A stretch of DNA of 64,000 nt from Terebella lapidaria (lineage: Eukaryota > Annelida > Polychaeta > Terebellida > Terebellidae), in the NCBI GenBank assembly GCA_949152475.1, contig OX424560.1, positions 25,483,106 to 25,547,105 of the forward strand, given 5' to 3'. The notes under the pieces were generated by a model, which was given only the letters and a program-made list of their open reading frames with translations, was not told where the DNA came from and did no database searches. The translations under genes and the position numbers were made by a program. The first letter of the stretch is position 1; the number at the start of each line of letters is the position of its first letter. This document shows positions 22,428-31,724 of the stretch, in pieces.

Positions 22428-23922
22428 CCCGTCGGCCATCTCAAGTCCGGGGATGTCTGGGCCAGTAGTCCCTCCCCAAGTCCTGCCGAGTCCGCAGGCG
22501 CCAGTGGCCCCCGCAATGGGACCCGCGCCTGCCCCGCGGCTCGGAGGCACCACGTTGGCGACCGCGTCGACCGTTCCGACGGTTGGAGCGCAAGCCGCGT
22601 GGCCGACTTACCCTGGCACGTACAGTGTGTCGGACAGGCAGTGGCAACAGGCGGCTTCGGCCCCAAGCTTTGCCGCCCCTTCTGGAGCCTACCCAGTAGG
22701 TTCGATGGGAGCCCCGCCCGCACCTAGCCAGAGTGGGTTTTTAGCGGGAATGACCCCGGCGGCAAACGTGAGCTTCCCTGCTCCTCCGTCCGCGGCGTCG
22801 ATGTTTGCTCCGGCAGACTCCGCCGCAGGCGCAGGAAGCGCACGGAACTTGCCGCTGTACACGGACGACCCCGGAGCCGGGACCGCACGTCGGGCGCGTA
22901 GCAAACGCGATGACTGGCCCGACCACTCTTCGTGGCGGAAACGGTTCAACGGGGATAACGCCGACTTGGAGGACTACTTGCTCCAGGTATGGCGTACCGC
23001 CGTGTACGAAGGATGGTCCCAGCATGAAGCTGGACACGTCCTCGCGGGGAGCTTGGAAGGAAAAGCTCTCCGCGTGATGCCGTGTCTGCCGGTGGGAACA
23101 GTGACGTTCGGCGAGGTTGCTCGTCAACTTCGCCTGCTGTTCACGCCGACGACCAATCGGCGGCAGTCTGAACGAGAGTTCAAGGCGCGTATCCGCCAGC
23201 CGACTGAGTCCGTGACAGACTATGCGTTCAACCTACGCATACTCGGCCGGAGAGCTTTTCCGGACATGGACTTCAGACGGTTTGAGACGATGCTGATCGA
23301 TCAGTTCATCGATGGCCAGCCTTACCACCTAGCGTACGGGCTGGCCACCCATGAAAAGCGATCGATGGAGGAGGCAATAGACTCCGCGCTTGCGCTTGAG
23401 GTGGCTGTCCGCCCTAGACAGTTGCCTCCAGCCCCGGCTCCGGCCTCGGCTGTACCCGCGCAGGCGGCGACTCCTCCTCCGGTTAAAGCATCGCAGGTAA
23501 CCCCGTGGCAGGACCCGGTCGTCCGGGAACCCGCCAGGGAACCTACCCCGCAGCGGGTTAGTGCGCCGGCACCCTCTACAGGGGCGCCCGCACATGCGGC
23601 ACCAGTTGCCGCGCCGTGCTCGCCTTCGGACGAGTACGACATGGAGGAATACGACCTCGGCGCCGCGCAGATGATTGCGCACTGCGCCGGGATCGAAGCT
23701 CCGGGACCGGCAGAATGTTGCGCGTTCACCTCCGGACCGGCCCAGAACCGTCCCTGCTACTTCTGCGGAAAGCAGGGACACTTTTGGCTGAAGTGTCCGG
23801 AGTTGTTGGAACGCCTGCGGTCGCGCGGATATCAGGGAAACCTTCCTGGCCCGCAACGGAGGAATTCCTTCCGGTCTGGTCCTCCGGGACAACAGAACCG
23901 GAACCCGCGACAGGAAAACTAG
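22291..23922 (+). CDS. gag: gag, main part: capsid and CCHC nucleocapsid (543 codons)
   Basis: Gag forms the virus-like particle and binds element RNA in the cytoplasm. A Pro/Ala-rich N-terminal region (residues about 1-200) is followed by a retrotransposon gag core around residues 210-360 (WRKRFNG, GWSQHEAGHVLAGSLEG, REFKARIRQPTESVTDYAF). A second Pro/Ala-rich linker then leads to one zinc knuckle of the form C-x2-C-x4-H-x4-C at 23,755-23,796. The ATG used here is simply the first in this frame; the true start is probably in the upstream frame. It ends at TAG 23,920-23,922, inside the open pol frame, which lies in the -1 register. Confidence 0.85.
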   Translation: MTAPGRPIRDDQTGGTVPPLRCHKARWLISEALVLFKRNQPPSSVDPSAISSPGMSGPVVPPQVLPSPQAPVAPAMGPAPAPRLGGTTLATASTVPTVGAQAAWPTYPGTYSVSDRQWQQAASAPSFAAPSGAYPVGSMGAPPAPSQSGFLAGMTPAANVSFPAPPSAASMFAPADSAAGAGSARNLPLYTDDPGAGTARRARSKRDDWPDHSSWRKRFNGDNADLEDYLLQVWRTAVYEGWSQHEAGHVLAGSLEGKALRVMPCLPVGTVTFGEVARQLRLLFTPTTNRRQSEREFKARIRQPTESVTDYAFNLRILGRRAFPDMDFRRFETMLIDQFIDGQPYHLAYGLATHEKRSMEEAIDSALALEVAVRPRQLPPAPAPASAVPAQAATPPPVKASQVTPWQDPVVREPAREPTPQRVSAPAPSTGAPAHAAPVAAPCSPSDEYDMEEYDLGAAQMIAHCAGIEAPGPAECCAFTSGPAQNRPCYFCGKQGHFWLKCPELLERLRSRGYQGNLPGPQRRNSFRSGPPGQQNRNPRQEN

Positions 23923-26900
23923 ATCCGGACGTGGTGGCGACCAACACTACGTCCGGGGATAGTTGTTCGGTGGCAAACGATGCCGCCCCACCCGCTGATG
24001 AGCAGGACGAACCCCAAGTAGATATGACTTCTCCGGAAGTAGTCCTTGGAGATCAGTCCAGCTCCTCCGCGGCTGAGGCGGATGGCGAGGACTCCGTAGA
24101 TGAGCCCGGCGCGTGCGAAGGGTATCGCCCTACCTGCGCGCTGGTGAGGGACTATTGCTGGTACCTGCCCCTGTCCTTCGGACGGGAGCCGGTCCGGTTC
24201 CTCGTGGACTCAGGCTCGGAGGTGACCATCGTGGCCGCCGGGACGTTTAGGAAGGAGCCCGCGCTCCGCAACCTCGAGTTGCGGGATCCCGGACCGTATA
24301 AGCTCTACGGAGCGGGAGACAACCGCATCCGTGTCCATGGCATCATCGATCTGCCTATTACCCTTGGGGACAAGGTGTATCTGACAGAGACGATCGTGGC
24401 GGATATCGGAGCGGCCGGGATTATTGGGATGAATTTTCTACGGGCCCACCGGGTGGTTGCCAACTTTAGTGCTGGCGAGTTCCGGATGGGAGGGGACACA
24501 CACTTCCTCTTCCGCTCGGGCCCGATGCATTCATTCCAGATGCGGACATCACGCACTGTAGTAGTGCCACCGATGAGTGAGATGATCATCGAGACGAGGC
24601 CGCGTCGTCCCCGCATGCCCCTCGATGGTCGACCGTGTATAGTGCAACCCGTGAGCAGTTTCGCCGCAGGAACTGGGCTCGTGCTGGGTGGGGCCCTGGT
24701 CATGTCCAACCCCCGCGCGATGCCCATCCTCGTGGTGAATCCTACGGATGCTCCGATTGTACTGAAGCGCGGATGCATAGCAGCTACTGCTATTCCCGCG
24801 TCTTCGAGTCGTGTCCTCCCCGACGATCCTGTCTGCCGCGCTGCGTGCGCGGCGGCGGCCACCGGGGATGACCCGTTCACCCTGCCGGACCATTTGGAAT
24901 CTCGGGTTCCGAAGGACCGGTTGGATGAAGAGCAGCGCCAAGCGCTCCGCAAACTGCTGCGGCAGTATGCGGATGTGTTCATGGGTCCTGATGGTGCGGT
25001 TGGCAAGACTGACGTCGCCAAACACCGCATCGACCTCGTGGACGAGCGTCCTCTCAAGCAGCGTCTTCGTCGGGCAGCAATAGTGCACCAAGAGGTCATA
25101 GACCAGGAGGTGCAAAAGATGCTCGACTTGGACATCATCGAACCCGTGCTGGGTGGGGCCCTGGTCATGTCGAACCCCCGCGCGATGCCCATCCTCGTGG
25201 TGAATCCTACGGATGCTCCGATTGTACTGAAGCGCGGATGCATAGCAGCTACTGCTATTCCCGCGTCTTCGAGTCGTGTCCTCCCCGACGATCCTGTCTG
25301 CCGCGCTGTGTGCGCGGCGGCGGCCACCGGGGATGACCCGTTCACCCTGCCGGACCATTTGGAATCTCGGGTTCCGAAGGACCGGTTGGATGAAGAGCAG
25401 CGCCAAGCGCTCCGCAAACTGCTGCGGCAGTATGCGGATGTGTTCATGGGTCCTGATGGTGCGGTTGGCAAGACTGACGTCGCCAAACACCGCATCGACC
25501 TCGTGGACGAGCGTCCTCTCAAGCAGCGTCTTCGTCGGGCAGCAATAGTGCACCAAGAGGTCATAGACCAGGAGGTGCAAAAGATGCTCGACTTGGACAT
25601 CATCGAACCCAGTGACAGCCCTTGGGCCAGTCCGGTGGTTATGGTGAAGAAGAAGGATGGCTCGTGGAGGTTCTGCGTCGATTATCGTAAGCTCAACGAT
25701 GCCACGCGGAAGGACTCATATCCTCTCCCGCACATTGAAGATACCTTCGATGCCCTGGCCGGGTCGCACTATTTCTGTGCTCTGGATCTGGCCTCCGGGT
25801 ATTGGCAGGTGGAGATGGAGGAGAGTGATCGGGCGAAGACTGCCTTCGTTACCAAGAACGGGCTCTACCAATTCAAGGTAATGCCGTTCGGGCTCTGTAA
25901 CGCACCAGCGACGTTCGAGCGCCTCATGGAGATGGTACTTAAAGGGTTCCTCTGGAAGCGATGTATGGTCTACATCGACGATGTCGTCGTGTATGGCCGG
26001 TCGTTCGAGGAAACCCTCACCAACCTCCAGATGGTGCTCCATCGCATCCGCGGAGCAGGGCTTAAATTGAAGCCAAGTAAGTGCGAACTATTCGCGCAGG
26101 AAATCCTGTACTTGGGCTTCATGGTAACGGGCACCGGAGTGAGACCAGACCCCGCAAAGGTGGCGGCCGTGCAGAAATGGCCTCCGCCCTGCAACGTGGC
26201 GGACGTGAGGTCCTTTTTGGGCTTCGCGAGCTACCACCGCAGGTTTATTCGCGGCTTTGCGGAGATCGCGCGTCCCCTTACTATCCTCACGGAAAAGGGC
26301 GCCGATTTTGTTTGGTCCGCCGAGCAGGCTGACGCCTTCTCGGGACTCCGGCAGGCCTTGGTAGTGGCCCCGGTGCTGCGGCACCCTCGTCCGGACTGCG
26401 AGTTCATCCTGGACACTGACTCGAGTAACTTTGCACTCGGCGGTGTCCTCTCGCAGATCGTGGACGGGCAAGAGCGGGTAGTAGCTTATGCGAGTGTGGC
26501 CTTGAGCCGCTCTCAAATGAACTACTGTACCACTCATCGCGAGTTGCTCGCGGTGGTTACGATGACCAAGCGCTTCCGGCACTATTTGTTGGGACGCCAT
26601 TTCCGCTTGCGGACTGATCATAGTTCGCTGAGATGGCTCCTCAACTATAGTGAGGCCGATGGCTTGGTGGCGCGGTGGCTCGTCAAACTCCAGGAGTATG
26701 ACATGCAGATAGAGCATCGCGCTGGTAAGTTGCACGGCAACGCGGACGGCCTGTCCCGTTGTCATAAGTGCAAGAATCCGGGTTGTGCAGGGATGGCGCC
26801 ATTCCAGCAAGCCGCGGATTCGTCCTCAGACTCGGAATTGGACGTTCCGGGGAGACCGCAGGCCGCCGCCCCCTCTAACAACACGGCGGCCGGAGCGTTT

Positions 26901-28127
26901 AGGGCTAATCTCCGCGCGCGGACCCGCCGTTATCGGCGAGGGCGTCCCGCATACGAAGCGGAGGTGCGGCTCAGCTCCAGCGAGTCCTCCTCGAGTCCGG
27001 CGGTGTACTCCTCGTGGGTACCCTCGTCCTCTGGAGAGTCTGAGTATGAGCGGTCCTTGCCCCCTGTGGTGATGGCCGCTGCGGCGCAGCCGGACGCGAC
27101 GGATGAGGAGCCTAATTACTTGGGTGGCTACTCTCCGGCGCAGATAGCTGTGACGCAAAGAGCTGACAGAGCTCTGGCACCGGTAATTACAGCCCTTGAG
27201 GCCGGCCAGAAGCCCTCGAAGGATGAGCGAAAGACCTACAGGGAGGAGACCTTGTCTCTAGTATCTCAGTGGGAACGACTCTCCTTGAGGGATGGCCTCT
27301 TATACCGGCGCTATGAGCCACCGACCCCACTGCCTCCAATATGGCAGTTGGTGCTTCCGGCGGAGCTGCGGAAAGAAGTACTCCACCAGTTGCATGACCT
27401 CCGGGTGACCGGTCACTTGGGAATCCGGAGGACCGTCCATAGGCTACAACAGCGCTTTCATTGGCCTGGTAGCAGCTTGGACGTGCAACGGTGGTGCGCA
27501 GCCTGCCCTCGGTGTCAAGCTCGCAAAGGAGTTCCGACTCCTGGCCGTCACCCCTTAACCACGGTTAAGGCGGGCGCGCCGTTTGATCGGATAGCTTTGG
27601 ATATACTGGATACCCACCGGGTCACCCCGCGCGGTTTCCGGTACATCCTGGTGATATCCGACTATTTTACCAAGTATACCGACGCCTACCCACTGCGCCG
27701 CCAGACTGCGGACGAGGTAGCTCGGTTATTGGTGAATAGATGGGTGGTGTACCATGGGGTACCTAAACAGGTACATTCAGATCAGGGCACGCAATTTGAG
27801 AGCAACCTGTTCCGAAACCTAGCACAGATGCTAGGCAGTACCAAGGTACGGACCACCCCCTACAGGCCCCAGTCTGATGGCCAGGTCGAACGCTTTAATC
27901 GATCGGTCCTCAATATGCTGGCGGCCTTTGTGAACAATCGTGCGAATGATTGGGATGACCACCTCCCGTATGTCTTAATGGCGTACAGGTCGTCGGTCCA
28001 CTCTTCGACCGGAGTTACTCCGCACGCGATGTTGTACGGCCGGGAGCTAAATTTGCCCGTGGATATGATTTTGTGGAATGATTTTGTTTATTTTCCATCT
28101 CATTTATTATTTATGGGAGGATTATAA
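23616..28127 (+). CDS. pol: pol: protease, RT, RNase H, integrase (C-terminus lost)
   Basis: The frame overlaps the end of gag in the -1 register, so translation by -1 frameshifting near the gag stop is likely; the upstream ATG is probably not used. Protease: LVDSGSEVTIVA with catalytic Asp at 24,207, then IIGMNFL. Reverse transcriptase: SPVVMVKKKDGSWRFCVDYR, then YIDD at 25,971-25,982. RNase H: ILDTDSSNFALGG (Asp at 26,412) and HRELLAVV. Integrase: an HHCC finger (His 27,393 and 27,411; Cys 27,495 and 27,504) and a catalytic Asp at 27,600 and a D-x35-E pair (27,780 and 27,888). The chain then stops about 240 bases later, in AT-rich sequence, without the usual C-terminal DNA-binding domain. 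A 155-codon in-frame duplication lies between protease and RT. Confidence 0.93.
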   Translation: MLAFGRVRHGGIRPRRRADDCALRRDRSSGTGRMLRVHLRTGPEPSLLLLRKAGTLLAEVSGVVGTPAVARISGKPSWPATEEFLPVWSSGTTEPEPATGKLDPDVVATNTTSGDSCSVANDAAPPADEQDEPQVDMTSPEVVLGDQSSSSAAEADGEDSVDEPGACEGYRPTCALVRDYCWYLPLSFGREPVRFLVDSGSEVTIVAAGTFRKEPALRNLELRDPGPYKLYGAGDNRIRVHGIIDLPITLGDKVYLTETIVADIGAAGIIGMNFLRAHRVVANFSAGEFRMGGDTHFLFRSGPMHSFQMRTSRTVVVPPMSEMIIETRPRRPRMPLDGRPCIVQPVSSFAAGTGLVLGGALVMSNPRAMPILVVNPTDAPIVLKRGCIAATAIPASSSRVLPDDPVCRAACAAAATGDDPFTLPDHLESRVPKDRLDEEQRQALRKLLRQYADVFMGPDGAVGKTDVAKHRIDLVDERPLKQRLRRAAIVHQEVIDQEVQKMLDLDIIEPVLGGALVMSNPRAMPILVVNPTDAPIVLKRGCIAATAIPASSSRVLPDDPVCRAVCAAAATGDDPFTLPDHLESRVPKDRLDEEQRQALRKLLRQYADVFMGPDGAVGKTDVAKHRIDLVDERPLKQRLRRAAIVHQEVIDQEVQKMLDLDIIEPSDSPWASPVVMVKKKDGSWRFCVDYRKLNDATRKDSYPLPHIEDTFDALAGSHYFCALDLASGYWQVEMEESDRAKTAFVTKNGLYQFKVMPFGLCNAPATFERLMEMVLKGFLWKRCMVYIDDVVVYGRSFEETLTNLQMVLHRIRGAGLKLKPSKCELFAQEILYLGFMVTGTGVRPDPAKVAAVQKWPPPCNVADVRSFLGFASYHRRFIRGFAEIARPLTILTEKGADFVWSAEQADAFSGLRQALVVAPVLRHPRPDCEFILDTDSSNFALGGVLSQIVDGQERVVAYASVALSRSQMNYCTTHRELLAVVTMTKRFRHYLLGRHFRLRTDHSSLRWLLNYSEADGLVARWLVKLQEYDMQIEHRAGKLHGNADGLSRCHKCKNPGCAGMAPFQQAADSSSDSELDVPGRPQAAAPSNNTAAGAFRANLRARTRRYRRGRPAYEAEVRLSSSESSSSPAVYSSWVPSSSGESEYERSLPPVVMAAAAQPDATDEEPNYLGGYSPAQIAVTQRADRALAPVITALEAGQKPSKDERKTYREETLSLVSQWERLSLRDGLLYRRYEPPTPLPPIWQLVLPAELRKEVLHQLHDLRVTGHLGIRRTVHRLQQRFHWPGSSLDVQRWCAACPRCQARKGVPTPGRHPLTTVKAGAPFDRIALDILDTHRVTPRGFRYILVISDYFTKYTDAYPLRRQTADEVARLLVNRWVVYHGVPKQVHSDQGTQFESNLFRNLAQMLGSTKVRTTPYRPQSDGQVERFNRSVLNMLAAFVNNRANDWDDHLPYVLMAYRSSVHSSTGVTPHAMLYGRELNLPVDMILWNDFVYFPSHLLFMGGL
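24681..25610 (+). repeat. In-frame tandem duplication inside pol (2 x 465 bp)
   Basis: 24,681-25,145 and 25,146-25,610 are direct repeats of 465 bp (155 codons), differing at two positions that I can see (24,707/25,172 and 24,844/25,309). The unit covers the protease-RT linker and the start of RT, including the KHRIDLVDERPLKQRLRR segment, up to just before the SPW motif. The reading frame stays open through both copies. Near-identity shows the duplication is recent. Confidence 0.95.
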
Positions 28128-28853
28128 GCCACAAGTGTGTGCGTGTTTCCCGTGGAAATGCTATTCTTACTCATTTATCCCATATATGAGAAAGTTCAGT
28201 GATATATCTCTTGTCCCTGGTGCAATAGAGAGTAAGAAATCGGGAGATTTCTGCTTTCGCAAGAGGGGTGTAGGAGATTGTGTACATTGTATCGAAGGCT
28301 GTATGCCGTGATCTATGAAAAGCATGCAAGCGGTGGTGGATTTATTTTCATTGCTGCTTGAGCGGTGTTAAATTTTTATTTATCGCTGCTGATAGGGTGA
28401 CATAATCGTAACACCCACAAGTAGTTTGGCTTTTTGATACATTGTATACAATCTTTAACCTGCGACGGTGATTAACTTCACGTCATTGATCGCCAGTGCG
28501 AAAGCTATTGCTAATGACTGCTGTTAATTACTGTAGTATTTTAGCGGGTTCCCCCGGGATGGCTTGTGTACACAAGCCACCCGTATACATGGCACGATAG
28601 GAGTCACCGGGGGGAGATGCGTGTATGGGAATGCGGGAGTGTAAAACGTCCTTTTGTCTGTCGATCGGGTAGATGCAGTGAATAGACGTTTCCACGGGAA
28701 CGCGTCATACGATGCGTGTGCAGTATAACTGCCAACACTTGATGCCTATAATCGATGTAACTCGACACCTTCTGGTCATTCAAGCGCTCGGCACTGGTGG
28801 AGACAGATCTGCGGATCTGACTCCCAGTGTTTACGGCGTTTAGAGCGCTTGAT
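28128..28853 (+). other. AT-rich gap between pol and the third ORF
   Basis: Base composition switches abruptly from GC-rich to AT-rich at about 28,070, within the last 20 codons of pol, and returns to GC-rich by about 28,560. No integrase C-terminal sequence resumes. The interval has no open frame with recognisable content. It contains an 18-nt perfect palindrome at 28,561-28,578. It could be a foreign insertion, a promoter region for the next ORF, or a recombination scar. Confidence 0.6.
28561..28578. repeat. 18-nt perfect palindrome
   Basis: GGCTTGTGTACACAAGCC is self-complementary. It sits about 275 bases before the ATG of the third ORF. It may be a protein-binding site or a hairpin; function unknown. 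Confidence 0.8.
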
Positions 28854-31724
28854 ATGTCCGAGAGCAGTGATGGTTGGGAAGGTGATGTAGGGAGGGGAGA
28901 GGGGTCTCTTGAGCGCGGTAATTCGTACTCGAGACCCCAGTCTAGGCCCGAGGAGGATGACCGCGAGGACATCCCTCGGGGAGCCTATGTGGGTTCTGAG
29001 GAATCCAGCTCCGGCTCCGGTTCTTACACAGGAACCGAGTCCGAGAGCGAGGTCGCGGAGGACCGCCCCGCAGAGAGTGACTCGGCCACGCCAGGCGCCG
29101 AGCAGCTCTTAAATCCGTCGCCTTTTCCTCGTATGGAAGAGGTGATGGACTGCGGTGGTGCGGGACTCGTGGATGTGGACATTGAGTTGCATCCGCACCC
29201 GGAGATGCTTGCGTCTTTGGGTCCGGATGGGAGTACTCGTGCGGAAACCCGTCCGGATGGCCGTAGCCGTCCGGACACCGGTTCTGCCGAGAACTCCTCG
29301 GTGTCCGCACCTGCGGAGTCTGGTCCGCACGACCAGAAGGCCCCTGGGACTTGGGCGGAGCAGGTTGACGCGGCTGAGGAAGCCGCATCCCAAGCGCCGC
29401 CTCAGGAACAGGAGTCTGGCTCGAAGGAGACCGAGAACCGAGATGACGGGTTTACATCGCCCGTCTCTAGGCGTACTCGCCGTCGAGCCCGGGAGATTGC
29501 CCAGAAGCAGTGGAGAGCCCAGCAAGAGCTGGAAGCCTCTGAGCGCGGGCAATCTGAGGCCGGATCCGACCCGGACCCGGCCTCCTCGCCTCCGAAGAAA
29601 AAGAAGAAGAAGCGGCCGCACCGGAAAAAGAAGTCCGGCGGCCCCTCGCCTCAAACCGGATCGAAGTCCGGAGGACCTCAGCCGCTGGCGCCTAAGCCGG
29701 GCGGCAAGACAGGGTCCTCCGCCAAACCCGGAGTCGCCAAGACGCCTAATCCCTCGGGATCTGGTGCGGGCGGCGCCTCCGCGGGATCCGGCCCAGGCGC
29801 GGGAGGTTCCAGTAAGCGGGTGCCTATCCAGGCACCGAAAGGAACCTCCTCTTCTTCTCCCTCCGGTACCAAGAAACCTACCGGAGCTGCGGAGGTGGGG
29901 TCGAGTCCAGTGGACCGAGGGCGTCCCGTGCCGAAGGAGGGAGATCTTCGTTTAGAACTCCTCCGGAAGCGCGTGGAGCAAGACGGGGTCCACCTGTCTG
30001 ACGCCGCACTGGAAGCGGGACGGCGGTCCTTCGTTGCGCAGCAACAGAGGGCCGCGCCCCCGCGCGGGAAGAGTGTGCCCCGACAAACCAGGTCGGAGAA
30101 GCGTTCGGGGGCGGCCAAAAAGAAGAAACGGTCGTCCTCGGAGCAGCCCTCTATCCAGAGGCTGCGGGCCGAAATGGGCCCCGAACTCCCTGGAGTCCGT
30201 CAGGGACACATGTTCCTCCCGCGGTATGGCAGGAATCCGCAAGGGCGCCGCACAGCGGCGGCTGGCGCGGCGGCCGACACGCCTTTCACACGGCCTCGTC
30301 CACTCACGGACGAGGAGCGTGTCGGGTTGCCGCCCGAGACAGAGGAGGGTGTAATATGCCAACTCTGTCCGCAATCCCTGGACGGGTATGAGGACCCGCA
30401 CCGTGCGCTCAACCGGGATCGTAGGTATCCTACCTACGACCACTTGAGTCGACATATTGCGGGGTACCACTACCCCTGGATGCAAATGTTCGTTTGCAAG
30501 AGGTGCTACTCCAGCAGACCTCAGCAACGATATTTCGCCAGTTTGGAGGCCCTGAATGATCACCGCTCGGGTGCACACCGCGGTGAGGGACTTCATACCG
30601 TTGGTAATGAAGTGGGGCCTGTATTCAATTTTGGATACATACCACCGAGGGTGGCGTCGTTCATGACTACGTCAGGAACGGCGAATCACCGATTCTTTCA
30701 CTGGGGTCCATGGTGCTTTGCACAGCGCATCATGGATGATGCCTGGAAGGAGTCTGGCGTTGTGTCCGCGGGCTCGAGCTACACCGCTCGCCTGACGGCG
30801 TCAATGGGCCAGACCCCGGCGGAGTACCAGGCGGCGGAAGCCGCCCGGACAGCAGCAGAGGCTGTCCGTGAACCGCCGGTGATCCAGGCAGGTGAAGAAC
30901 GGCACCGGGTGACCATGATCGTGTCGGAGATGCCGCAGATCGCGGCCAAGACACGAGTGGCTTCTCCTAAGCCGCGCCCCCAGCCGAAGACTCAGGGGAA
31001 GAGCTCGTCCGCCGGAAAGGCTCCGGCCGGGACGACGCCCCTGCAGTCTCCGGGTGCGCTGACTCAGGAGGACTACCCGGGCTTGCTCGAAGTGACGGTA
31101 CCCGCGGGTCCGTCTGAGGGACGGGTGGTGGCAGACACCTCCGCCTCCTCGAGTACCATGTCGGTGGTCCCGCCAAGGACCCCACGCGTGACTCCCTCGG
31201 TTGCGAGCAGTAGCGGACGTGCGGTACCTCTCTTGAGGTCGACGTCCGCGTCCTCGTTGGTAGTTGAGGGGACGTCCGCAGGGTGGCAAAGCACCGCCTC
31301 CCTGGACTTGGACCCCCTCGACGCCACGGCGGACGTACGCCGGAGGCTCGGTCCCACGACCGCCAGCGTCTACGAGACTTTCCGCGAGTCTGTAGGCCAG
31401 GCGGTCGGCCATCGTCGCGATGGTATGGACCGGATCCCCAGTGACCCGGCGTTGGTGAACCTGCTGGTGCCCCGAGCCATTCGTGACTTGGGGTCCGCAG
31501 GTGTAGCCGCGTTGGTCCGCGCTCGGGAGGAGCACCCCTGGGATCACCCCCAGCGTGGTCGACTCACCCGAGCGGCGGAGTACCTTGTGGCGGAGATGGA
31601 CAGCTCTCTGGATCGGTTCAGCCGGTGCCGCGCCGAGGCCTCCCGTGTCGCATGCGATCTCGCATACGACCAGGGCCTCATGGAAGGCACCCGGCGGAGC
31701 CTAGAGAGCTACCGGACTTTGTAG
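28854..31724 (+). CDS. Third ORF of the Gypsy element: zinc-finger protein (956 aa to the amber codon)
   Basis: This is a large GC-rich frame in the position where some Gypsy elements carry env. It does not look like an envelope: there is no signal peptide, no furin-like site and no hydrophobic membrane segment. Residues about 1-240 are acidic and Ser/Gly/Pro-rich. Lys-rich clusters near 29,597-29,635 and 30,113-30,130 resemble nuclear localisation signals. A Cys/His region (about 30,355-30,585) contains CQLC with a later HIAGYH, and CKRC-x18-H-x4-H, resembling C2H2 zinc fingers. A Ser/Thr/Pro-rich linker and a charged, partly helical region follow. The start chosen is ATG 28,854. It ends at TAG 31,722-31,724, but the same frame stays open to 32,300. 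It may be a captured host gene, a second gag-like gene, or part of another element; I cannot tell. Confidence 0.75.
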   Translation: MSESSDGWEGDVGRGEGSLERGNSYSRPQSRPEEDDREDIPRGAYVGSEESSSGSGSYTGTESESEVAEDRPAESDSATPGAEQLLNPSPFPRMEEVMDCGGAGLVDVDIELHPHPEMLASLGPDGSTRAETRPDGRSRPDTGSAENSSVSAPAESGPHDQKAPGTWAEQVDAAEEAASQAPPQEQESGSKETENRDDGFTSPVSRRTRRRAREIAQKQWRAQQELEASERGQSEAGSDPDPASSPPKKKKKKRPHRKKKSGGPSPQTGSKSGGPQPLAPKPGGKTGSSAKPGVAKTPNPSGSGAGGASAGSGPGAGGSSKRVPIQAPKGTSSSSPSGTKKPTGAAEVGSSPVDRGRPVPKEGDLRLELLRKRVEQDGVHLSDAALEAGRRSFVAQQQRAAPPRGKSVPRQTRSEKRSGAAKKKKRSSSEQPSIQRLRAEMGPELPGVRQGHMFLPRYGRNPQGRRTAAAGAAADTPFTRPRPLTDEERVGLPPETEEGVICQLCPQSLDGYEDPHRALNRDRRYPTYDHLSRHIAGYHYPWMQMFVCKRCYSSRPQQRYFASLEALNDHRSGAHRGEGLHTVGNEVGPVFNFGYIPPRVASFMTTSGTANHRFFHWGPWCFAQRIMDDAWKESGVVSAGSSYTARLTASMGQTPAEYQAAEAARTAAEAVREPPVIQAGEERHRVTMIVSEMPQIAAKTRVASPKPRPQPKTQGKSSSAGKAPAGTTPLQSPGALTQEDYPGLLEVTVPAGPSEGRVVADTSASSSTMSVVPPRTPRVTPSVASSSGRAVPLLRSTSASSLVVEGTSAGWQSTASLDLDPLDATADVRRRLGPTTASVYETFRESVGQAVGHRRDGMDRIPSDPALVNLLVPRAIRDLGSAGVAALVRAREEHPWDHPQRGRLTRAAEYLVAEMDSSLDRFSRCRAEASRVACDLAYDQGLMEGTRRSLESYRTL

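Noticed and set aside
24305-25603. Very long minus-strand open frames (432 and 343 codons) opposite pol
   Set aside because: They lie exactly opposite the duplicated pol segment, repeat when it repeats, are Arg/Ser-rich low-complexity, and follow from GC-rich codon use on the coding strand.
28854-31724. Third ORF as an envelope gene
   Set aside because: It occupies the env position, but no signal peptide, cleavage site or membrane segment is visible, and it has Cys/His zinc motifs and Lys-rich clusters.
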